Both the position numbers and the translations under genes were made by a program. Positions 56,061-64,000 of a DNA stretch of 64,000 nt are shown in pieces. This DNA comes from Ypsolopha sequella (Eukaryota; Arthropoda; Insecta; Lepidoptera; Ypsolophidae), in NCBI GenBank assembly GCA_934047225.1, contig OW203986.1:25547221-25611220 (forward strand). Reading direction: 5' to 3'. The notes beneath the pieces are model-generated. The model did no database searches and was not told the origin of the DNA. It worked only from the letters and a program-made list of their open reading frames with translations. Position 1 is the stretch's first letter. Each line of letters opens with the position of its first letter.

Positions 56061-57689
56061 CTATACTGATGGGTACTTTTGACATTGCCCTTCTTCAATA
56101 TGTCGCCAATTTGGTCAGCATACGTCCTTCTAGAGATATTAAATATATCACATATGACAATTTCCTTTTAATAAGCCCGTGTCCAACATTGAGATTTTCA
56201 TGAAAATCAATTGCGTTTAAAAAGCTAAAAACCGTAGTAAAATTATTAATTCGATATTTTTTTTGTATATGTACCTATCCCACCAAAATCTTAAATGTGA
56301 CTTTTTAGTCACATTGCCATGTTTGCATTTTTGCCATGTTTTCAACTTTAGATTTCAACACTTTTGCTAGCTCCATCTCTCAGATCTTGGCATTTTATTC
56401 ACATTTATGTTTATGTTTTTTTTAATCAATGAACTACGAGGGCTGAAAGTAAATACGATAATAATCTACGCAAAACTAATTTATTTTTGACTTCCTTCTC
56501 CCTCGATATACTCAGTCTGCCAAAATTAGCTATTTTCTGAGGTCAAGATCTTAGGATCTGTTGAAGCTTTGTTAACTAAATTTAATATTATGCGTGAGGA
56601 CAAGTATTTACTACTTAGGTATTTTAAATACCCATATATCTCAAATAGGTCTCAAAACTTCGGTGAGACGTCTCCTTACTAACCCATTATTTGAATAAGA
56701 GCTATTTCTTGTGTATTTAATTAACCTCCTTTTGATCTGTTTATAACTTGTCATGGTTTGATTAAGTATTATTTAGTCTAAGTCTATCTGCGGAAACTTT
56801 AAATGACTAGCTAGAATTAATTTAAGTTTTTTACTATTGTTATTAAAATAGTCGCTAGGTATCCAAAATAAGTAATAAATAAATAGGTATTGAGTTACAT
56901 GGGGGTCTACATTTGGTTCGAAACGTTTCGTGTAAATATAGTCCAGTGGGCAGGTGAACTTGGCAACGCTCTCCGTGTTATTTGTTGAATAATACATATT
57001 ATGTTCTTGTAAGACTGTTTTTATGTTACTTTTTACCATTTTTTACGCAATGTATTCAAAATGTTTTCCGTTATTATTTTATTTGTGTGCCTAATAAAGA
57101 AAGGTAGCTCTAGTATCTAATAGTTAGGTAGCACAGGTAAGGTAAAAAAACCATTTGGGCATGATGAACCCATTTCTTTCGATTTTGCTGACCAAATGAC
57201 AAGTCTGGCGACTTGGTTCGAGTAAACTCTGATCTATTCTCTTTATTCCTCGTGAAAATAATATCAACACTAAATATACTTACTTCGCGAACGCATGAAA
57301 ACCGTTTGCGCAAACAATAATATTTCAAAACAGAAACAACAGCTGAAAACAAAGGCTCTCGAAATCCAAGTCATTTTCACTTAGTTATAATCAAACAAGA
57401 AATTTTCAGGAAGCAAGGAAACGCAAACTCCGACTTCCCCAGAAAATAAGGCCACGGACAAATTCTAATTTATTGCAGCGATAACAAAACTTCGAAAAGG
57501 CGGTATAAATTTTGGCGGAGTGTGCTTTACTATACTAGTTAGAATTTATTACACGAAAAGTGAGACAAAACTTTTTTTGCCATAATATTTTTTAGAGGGG
57601 TATCATCTGGTATGATTCGCGTAGAAAATATTACCAAGCACACTTTTTTTAATGTAGCTTATCAGTGGCAGAGAATATAAAGTATTACT
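56061..57689. other. Non-coding intronic sequence
   Basis: No gene or repeat that I can bound. Frames of 80-88 codons on the minus strand have no recognisable domain. Confidence 0.4.
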
Positions 57690-57947
57690 CGTGCACAGAA
57701 CTTTTTGCTGGAAAAGCAAGCAATTGGTCAAGAATAACAATAAAAAAACTATGAAAAAATTCAAATACCACTTTGAAAAAAGAAAGTTTGTATAGGAAAT
57801 TTTCACTCTAGGGTAGACATTGTCTACCCTGGCGTCATACAAATATATATTTTTTTCAAAGTGATATTTAAATTTTTTCATATTTTTTTTATTGTTGTTC
57901 TAGACCAATTGTTTGCTTTTCCAGCAAAAAGTTCTGTGCACGCCACT
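57690..57947. mobile_element. hAT-type foldback MITE, diverged copy 2
   Basis: CGTGCACAGAACTTTTTGCT, GGAAAAGCAAGCAATTGGTC and AATAAAAAAACTATGAAAAAA are inverted at 57865-57947, ending CTGTGCACGCCACT. This is the family of 33467-33729. The left terminus is displaced: CAGTGGC occurs at 57663, followed by 20 unrelated bases before CGTGCACAG. No target duplication can be read. The 92-codon minus frame across it is an artefact. Confidence 0.75.
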
Positions 57948-58873
57948 TATTATGTGTTCCACTGCTAGGCAAAGGTCTCCTCTTGCTGATACCACATATA
58001 GCGGTAAGCAACATTTTTTTTAAAAGAAATTACTTATATTTCTTAGCAGTATATCAAACCAAACAAAGAAAATGTTCATGTCTCTATCCTACCAGATAAT
58101 GCAGAAATACATTGGCGACAAAGGCAAAACTTGCCTATAATTATTGCAACAAGGCAAATAAGTCCTCAGCAATTCTATTTTGACTTGTAGCCAGTCTATA
58201 ACGAGCTCTATTGCAAGTAATTAAAAGTTTACAAGTAGGTCCAGTTATGCAGGTCCTGTGCTAATGGCAATACGTGTGGAGCCCACGGCGATTGCTTTGT
58301 ATTAATAACTCAAAGAAGACTAATGTGCCAGCTCTTCGTGAAGGAAATTAAATGATCATTTATGGAAGAGGAATACGGCTGTTATACAGTTGTACATGTA
58401 CAGCACAAAGAGCATAACTATGGCTCAGTTGTTTAATGAGGTTCCTTGTTTCTATCGCGTATGGTAGTACCAAACCATGCCCCCAGCGATTCGTCGTGTT
58501 TCGCATGACGTAACGAGAAGACGCACATAATTTGTTGCAGTTGCATTATTCGTACCGACTTCCGTAGATTTTGTGGAAGTGCCTGGATAAAACATCCCAC
58601 TTTCTTAACGAGCGCGCTTTATTAGGCCTCATCAACGACGTTTTTCTATCAGGGCGTCTGGCACAGACCGTCGATACGGTGTCTTTCCCTCATACTTGCT
58701 CTCTTGCCCAATGACAATGTGAGCACAAGTAGGATAGATATACGATGTATCTGTGGCGCATGCTAGCTACACAAGTGCAGGATGGCAACGCGTAATAAGC
58801 TAGTATGTTTTTTTATGTACCTTTTATGGCTAAGTAATTGTACTGATGAAATCATTAAAAAATTATTATCCAG
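57948..58873. other. Non-coding intronic sequence
   Basis: A somewhat GC-richer block at about 58440-58780 (CCATGCCCCCAGCGATTCG, GAGCGCGCTTTATTAGGCC) has no frame or RNA structure I can name. Confidence 0.4.
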
Positions 58874-59103
58874 CGGGCCTATTATGTATCTCTAGTTGCC
58901 AACTGGACGAGGTGCGTATCATAAAAACATAGATATACTATTGAATTCCGATTATCTAAGGATATGTTCGCACTTGAAGTGAGGACAGAGTTCGTAAATA
59001 GTTCAATACCCACTAAAGGCAATTTTGAAAATTCTGTTTTTATCTATGTTTTTGATGATAGGCACCGAGTCCAGTTGGCAACTAAAGATACAGAATAGGG
59101 GGG
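58874..59103. mobile_element. PIF/Harbinger-like foldback MITE, copy 2
   Basis: About 88% identical to 13714-13944. The inverted ends extend through AGTTGCCAACTGGAC on both sides, cleaner than in copy 1. The flanking trinucleotides are CAG on the left (58871-58873) and CTG on the right (59104-59106). Both fit the CWG target but are not identical. Confidence 0.8.
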
Positions 59104-60511
59104 CTGGTATTCGTTTTTTTTTTACAGTACACCATTTTACTAACACATTTAGTACAATGGGCGTTTAATTTATGTCTTTTTGCAGACATTTTGGCTGAAT
59201 TTCAACTAAGATATAACTAATTAGTGTAACTAAATCACGTACTATGTGCTCCTGGAACCTGTTTTGGCACAGAGCCCCATAAATACGACCCAGAAGGCAA
59301 CACGGGTACGCACTCAGATTTCCCAGTTTAATGAACCATTATGGACAAAATGGCCCAAAACGGGCAAATGATACTTTGCAAGTGCCCATAATTTGAGCAG
59401 GTTTTGAATAAGCTGTTGTTTTCCTTCTCGTTCTTCATTTTTCATTGTCCGTGTTCTTGTTTTAGGGTACTTAAAGAGGTTTTGATTATCTAGTAGCATA
59501 TTTATTTTTACAGCTGAGAGAATAAAAACGCCAGAAAGAGAAGTAATATAAAAATCGCTATGTTTTATTTTTTATTCTTACTGCTGTTAACGTTGGAATT
59601 TAATGATAAGAGAAAACGGTAAAATAACCTCTTACAGTTGTAGAACTAAGCAAGAAAGTATAATTAGCAATTCTGTTCTAATCATAAATAACACTTATTA
59701 CATTTATGCTGCTACATACATATCTACAACAGTTCCGCCATGTCGCAGGAAAACCGCGGAAATAACGGAAATTCCCTCTAAAGATAAAGCCTTTTATTAC
59801 GTTAAACATTTATTTATTCTAAGAAAGTCTGGGACATTTATTAAAATGGCGATAACAAGATATTTATTGTCTTTGTCGCGAGCACGCGACTAACAAATTT
59901 GTGAACTGGATTCGTCGGGACAGTTACTTACCACAACAACAGACTGAGGATGAACTTTTTATTTAATCAAACACTCAAACCTCTGCTTAGTCAGTGATTC
60001 ATATTTTATGTTTCGGACCAGTCCAAACTTCTGTTGATTAATCATTTTAATCAAATTTTGGCCATCTGTCTGTAAATCCAAAAAGTCTATAAATAAAATA
60101 GGGCATTCTTACTATGTACAGATTTAATCTTCATCATCAGATAAAGATACTTTGGTTATGACCACATCAACGAGGAAGGTCTCAAGTATCTTGAATACTC
60201 AGATATACTAAGATTTGTTAAAAGAACGCCCCTAGAACAATAATTGGATACCCAAGCACGAAACAATGGGAATTAGATGGAATAACTCCAAATGGAGAGC
60301 CGACCATCCGTCTGTGCCCAGCAGGTGTCCCACCTCAACCTCATCATCATCTTACTTATCTTAAAACCCCAGTCGTAGAAGAACAGAGAAATTGCTATTC
60401 AATAGTTTTTCAAGTATTGTGACATAGATAATATAATAAAACATGGCGAAATTCCGTACCACTTCAACATGTTCAAATAGTTTATAAAGAGCCTTTACAC
60501 GTGGGTTCAAT
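59104..60511. other. Non-coding sequence before the LINE 3' end
   Basis: No supportable gene. The 96-codon plus frame at 59603-59893 has no known domain. Confidence 0.4.
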
Positions 60512-60534
60512 AATGAAAATGAAAATGAAAATTT
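60512..60534 (-). repeat. (TTTTCA)n tail of the LINE
   Basis: About 3.5 units of the hexamer directly after the AATAAA-containing 3' end. It marks the retrotransposon's 3' terminus. Confidence 0.7.
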
Positions 60535-60902
60535 CTTTATTTCAAAATAAGTTACCTTAATTATTAAAACTCTAGTTCCCACAGAAAGTTTCCTTGTGTA
60601 GTGGAAACTAGGCTCCTCCCAAAATATATTTAACATCAAGAAATTAAGACGTTAATTTACAGTCTAATACATGAGTACGGCATAAAGACAAAGATACTTA
60701 TTGTTAATAAAGTACGACTTTGTGTTGTATTAGAGATTGTTTGTAAGTTGTGTGTGAAGGTGTGTAGTGTATATGTGTGTGAATGAGTGTGTGAGAGTTA
60801 ATTGTATGAAATTCCTTACTTATGATGTTAAAGATGATTTTTAAATGTTGACTATAAAAGAGGATAAAAGTAAAAAAGAGTTTAATTTAAGGCGAAAGGG
60901 AG

Positions 60903-63900
60903 TCAAAAATTAGGTTTAATCAAATGTTCCACATCATCATAATTCAGTTTTTGTAGCCAATTTAGTATTACAGGTTTAATTTGATGGTTGTTTAAAAGTT
61001 TAATCTTTGGGTCATTATTAAAAAAAGCATTATAGAGTCTAGGTGCAATGTTATAGAAGTTCCTACGAGCAAACTCACTGGTTACGAATGGAACAGGGCA
61101 GTGTTGAACACGTTTCTTAGTAGCAGGAATATTTGGAACAATAGTCCTGTGATATCTTCGAATGGTGAGTAAGACAAAAAGTTTACGAACTGTGAGTACG
61201 TCAGCCTGTTCATAAAGTAAAGCTGTAGGATGACGAAACTTAAGAAACAGTGTTACCTTTAAAACAGCTCGTTGTGCTCGCTCTATTTCTAACAAGAAAG
61301 TTTTTGCAGCACTACCCCAAGAACATATGCAATAACTTAAGATACATTGACAAAGAGCTTTGTATACTTGTATTAGCAATTTTTTGTTTGCAACCAGTCG
61401 TAAATTCTTGAAAATATACATGAGTTTTCTCACTCGTGCTGAGGTTGCTGCAATATGTGCCTCCCACTTCAGTTTGTCATCTATTATAACCCCAAGATAT
61501 TTTAAAGATTGGGTGCGTTCAAGTAGAGTGCACTGACATGTCGTTTTGAAGCAATTCCAATCACGATTACAGGGAAAAGTATGCAGCTTCAATTGAAAGG
61601 AAGTAGACGGGTTACACACTACTGTTTTGCTAAAGCAAAGATACTTCGTTTTTCGTGTGTTCAGGGCTAGGAGACTGTCTTCAAGCCAGGCGGTCACTTT
61701 GCTTAACCCGTTTTCTGCTTTATCTTTTACTGCACTCCAAGACTTTTCATGAAATATAACAACAGTGTCGTCAGCAAACATCAATAGATCAGCTCCTTTA
61801 ATGTTAATAGAGCAGAGCTCATTGATGTAGAGCAAGAAAAGAGTTGGTCCGAGGGTACTTCCTTGTGGGACACCATAAGAACAGGAAGCTTTACCACTCA
61901 TGTGCGTACTGACCCTTACATGTTGCTCCCTGTTAGTGAGATAACTTTCGAACCACGACAACACCAGTCCTCTCACACCAGCATTTTCTAATCGGGCCAA
62001 AAGTATTGGAATAGAGACTGTGTCAAATGCCTTCTTTAGATCCAGAAAAACTCCAAGACATCTGTAGCTGGCGTCCAAGTAGTTGGTGATCAATGTTGTT
62101 AATTTTAGTACTGCATCATCTGTGGACCGTCTTGCTCTAAAACCGTACTGGTTTTCAGCGAGAAGATCGTGGCTCTCTAGGTAACTTACAAGTCTTCTGT
62201 TAACAACTTTTTCCAAGATCTTGGTTAAAGTTGTTAACAAAGAGATGGGTCTGTAATTAGACGGAAGTTGCTTATCACCATCTTTAAAGATGGGACAAAC
62301 CAGAGCAACCTTAAAAAGGCTTGGAAATGTACCCGAGGATAGGCTTAAATTGCACACATATGTGATGGGTAGCACAAGCTGGTCACAGAAGTTTTTAATG
62401 ATTTTCGTAGAGATATTGTCCCAACCGGGAGCACTATCAGATTTAAGTTTTAGAATAATGTTCCTTATTTCTACGGGATCAGTAGGTGTAAATGTCATCG
62501 AAGATATTGGAGCTTCATGACTTTTAGCCTTTTTAGCTAGGTCAAGATCGGTGACGTTCATCTTGTCTAGAGTGCTATTAGCAAGCTCCTCTCCAATAGA
62601 CGTGAAATATTCATTTACATGGTTTAGCGAATCTAATGGTGTGTCTTTAATGGTTACCAGGTCAAGCGACGATTCTTTTTTATTTTTCATATTGCACACT
62701 TCTTTTATAATATTCCATGTCCCTTTTATATTGCCCCTAGACTGTTCAATTTTTGATTGGTAATAGGATTTTTTTGCGGCTTTAGTAACTTTGTTGCACA
62801 TGTTGCGATATTTTATGTATTCAAGATGTAAATCTAAAGTTTCAGGTGACTTTTTAGCTTTCTTAAATAACCGATCTCTTTTACGTATAGAGCGGACCAA
62901 ACCAAAAGTAATCCATGGCTTCAAAGGCTGTTTGTTTTTAGAAATTGTTGACATAGAGGTGTTATCATTTACAATAGTTCGGAGCCGGTTAACCAAAAAC
63001 TCTGCAGCCTTGTCAGCACTTGTTTCCTTAAAAAGATCCTCCCATTTCTCTTCAAAAAGACTTCTGCCAACAGATTCATAATCTACCTTAACTTTTGAAT
63101 AAGTAATAGAGTTCTTTTTTGTCTGACTTTTATCTATATAAAGAAGAATAGGAGAGTGGTCAGTAAACTCTTGAAAGACCAAAGTTTGGCAATAATGGGT
63201 CGATTTAATCATAAAATGATCCAGACAGGACCTTTTTCTAGTCGGTTTATCGATACCTTGCCTTAATCCTAATGAAGCCATAAGATTCAAGTAGTCATTT
63301 ACTGTAGTACACTGATTATCTGGCATGGTATTAAAATTAATGTCACCAACCAAAATAATATTTTTAGTTTTGATCGTTTGCAGAATATTACCCAGGGAAT
63401 TAATGAATAGATTGGGATCAGTAGGAACTCGATTTGTCCTATGGTGTGGTCTATAAGAGCAAACAATGGTATATTCATCTGAAATATTTAGAAGTATGCA
63501 GTTGCCATCGCTCAAATTTGGTTCACATGTCGTTACCTCTATCTCATCTCGAACGTAAACTACCACGCCGTCATTTTGGTTAATGCTTATTTTGGATTCG
63601 AACATTTTGTAGTTGTTGATATGTGGAGGAGGACAGTCAGAAGTTGTCCTGCACTCTGTGAACACCAAAACATCTAGCGGCAAATCAAAACTAGAAATAT
63701 AAACCAGAAAGTTATCCAGATTGCAGTTTATGCTTCTTATGTTGACTGACAGGATACTAAGGGCTTTATCATTGTTATTTGTACAGTTAAGAACTTGACG
63801 ACATTTAGTATGGTCTTCAATAAAACTACAGCGTATACTTCCTACCGAATCGAGTTCAGTAGCAATATAAGTACTGTCAAATGTGAATGTAACGGAAAGA

Positions 63901-63911
63901 GAAAGACTGTC
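60903..63911 (-). CDS. LINE ORF2: endonuclease/reverse transcriptase
   Basis: The frame is open from after the TGA at 63914-63912 to the TAA-side end at 60903, about 1,002 codons without interruption. The first ~76 codons contain no methionine. The frame upstream of TTG 63683 clearly belongs, because it carries the conserved endonuclease start LSILSVNIRSIN. Counting from 63683: endonuclease motifs GDIN (113-116), LDHF (154-157) and TDHSPI (174-179); reverse transcriptase motifs NYRPIS (476-481), FLDLKKAFD (546-554), PQGSTLGP (606-613) and the catalytic FADD (636-639); then LNTRKTK and LKYLGVIID. The protein would nick target DNA and copy its own RNA there. No RNase H domain is seen. Initiation is probably by read-through or re-initiation from an ORF1, or the copy is 5'-truncated. 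Confidence 0.92.
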   Translation of the reverse strand, partial: DSLSLSVTFTFDSTYIATELDSVGSIRCSFIEDHTKCRQVLNCTNNNDKALSILSVNIRSINCNLDNFLVYISSFDLPLDVLVFTECRTTSDCPPPHINNYKMFESKISINQNDGVVVYVRDEIEVTTCEPNLSDGNCILLNISDEYTIVCSYRPHHRTNRVPTDPNLFINSLGNILQTIKTKNIILVGDINFNTMPDNQCTTVNDYLNLMASLGLRQGIDKPTRKRSCLDHFMIKSTHYCQTLVFQEFTDHSPILLYIDKSQTKKNSITYSKVKVDYESVGRSLFEEKWEDLFKETSADKAAEFLVNRLRTIVNDNTSMSTISKNKQPLKPWITFGLVRSIRKRDRLFKKAKKSPETLDLHLEYIKYRNMCNKVTKAAKKSYYQSKIEQSRGNIKGTWNIIKEVCNMKNKKESSLDLVTIKDTPLDSLNHVNEYFTSIGEELANSTLDKMNVTDLDLAKKAKSHEAPISSMTFTPTDPVEIRNIILKLKSDSAPGWDNISTKIIKNFCDQLVLPITYVCNLSLSSGTFPSLFKVALVCPIFKDGDKQLPSNYRPISLLTTLTKILEKVVNRRLVSYLESHDLLAENQYGFRARRSTDDAVLKLTTLITNYLDASYRCLGVFLDLKKAFDTVSIPILLARLENAGVRGLVLSWFESYLTNREQHVRVSTHMSGKASCSYGVPQGSTLGPTLFLLYINELCSINIKGADLLMFADDTVVIFHEKSWSAVKDKAENGLSKVTAWLEDSLLALNTRKTKYLCFSKTVVCNPSTSFQLKLHTFPCNRDWNCFKTTCQCTLLERTQSLKYLGVIIDDKLKWEAHIAATSARVRKLMYIFKNLRLVANKKLLIQVYKALCQCILSYCICSWGSAAKTFLLEIERAQRAVLKVTLFLKFRHPTALLYEQADVLTVRKLFVLLTIRRYHRTIVPNIPATKKRVQHCPVPFVTSEFARRNFYNIAPRLYNAFFNNDPKIKLLNNHQIKPVILNWLQKLNYDDVEHLIKPNF

Positions 63912-64000
63912 TCAACGAAATATTCAAGAAAGGATCGATAATATCGTGCAAAAACTTCATATTTAAATCGCGTTTAAAGATACTAACGAAAAAAATTGTA

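Larger units (their letters stand above)
60512..63911 (-). mobile_element. Non-LTR retrotransposon, jockey superfamily (CR1/Daphne-like)
   Basis: A minus-strand LINE with an apurinic-type endonuclease plus reverse transcriptase frame and a ~360-bp 3' untranslated region (60542-60902). An AATAAA lies at 60541-60536. The terminal tail is a short tandem repeat of TTTTCA (60512-60534) in place of poly(A). Microsatellite-like tails are typical of the CR1/L2 side of the jockey superfamily. The 5' part (ORF1 and promoter) is either absent or beyond the window. The intact reading frame indicates a young copy. Insertion is inside, or next to, the putative large intron, opposite to the host gene. Confidence 0.85.

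Overview
This is an AT-rich, intron- and repeat-dominated stretch of an insect chromosome. It is most likely from a moth or butterfly. That assignment rests on recognising several dispersed repeat families common in lepidopteran genomes: the GGGTTCCGTACCC/GACTCGCACTTGGCCGG family, the CTCCCAGAGGGGTAGGCAGAG family, an element ending in GAAGCCGGGG-AGGGTCGCTAG, and a tRNA-derived SINE with an ACATCGTAAGGAAACCTGCATGCC-like body. It also rests on one recognisable host exon with a GTAAGT donor. Nothing here is bacterial, and there are no operons.

Host gene content is very low. The only convincing host coding sequence is a first coding exon on the + strand at 29452-29551. It encodes a signal peptide followed by the start of a WIF (Wnt-binding) domain of the RYK/Derailed receptor family and stops at a GTAAGT splice donor. 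A CpG-rich promoter-like zone and a leader with three tiny upstream ORFs lie before it. I could not find the next exon, so everything from 29552 to the window end is probably one first intron of more than 34 kb. The 29 kb to its left is intergenic sequence made of repeats.

Layout. 1-5.5 kb: dispersed repeats and a ~226-bp tandem unit split by a 2.6-kb element with 20-bp inverted ends. 5.5-11.3 kb: a near-perfect hairpin, a 149-bp tandem array, LINE remnants, a MITE and a tRNA-like relic. 13.4-14.1 kb: a dispersed repeat interrupted by a PIF/Harbinger-like MITE. 16.9-19.1 kb: a 2.2-kb minisatellite of an 8-bp CGATACGT-type unit. 20-21 kb: a foldback element and an inverted LINE relic. 23.4-25.5 kb: a 61-bp satellite with higher-order structure. 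26.4-26.8 kb: a LINE relic and a G-quadruplex candidate. 29 kb: the receptor exon. 30-36.4 kb: a foldback-rich region with a ~1.8-kb imperfect palindrome. 36-60 kb: non-autonomous DNA transposons, often nested, including two hAT-type insertions with exact 8-bp target duplications. 60.5-64 kb: a nearly complete non-LTR retrotransposon on the minus strand. It has an uninterrupted endonuclease plus reverse transcriptase reading frame and a short-repeat 3' tail.

The long reading frames inside the minisatellite are an arithmetic consequence of an 8-bp, stop-free unit and are not genes. The most notable observations are the minisatellite and its 632-bp duplication, the 427-bp higher-order repeat of the 61-bp satellite, a 96-bp sequence present twice with no differences 47 kb apart, the large palindrome, and several nested insertions whose pre-insertion state is visible in a second copy within the window. 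All calls come from reading the sequence without database searches.
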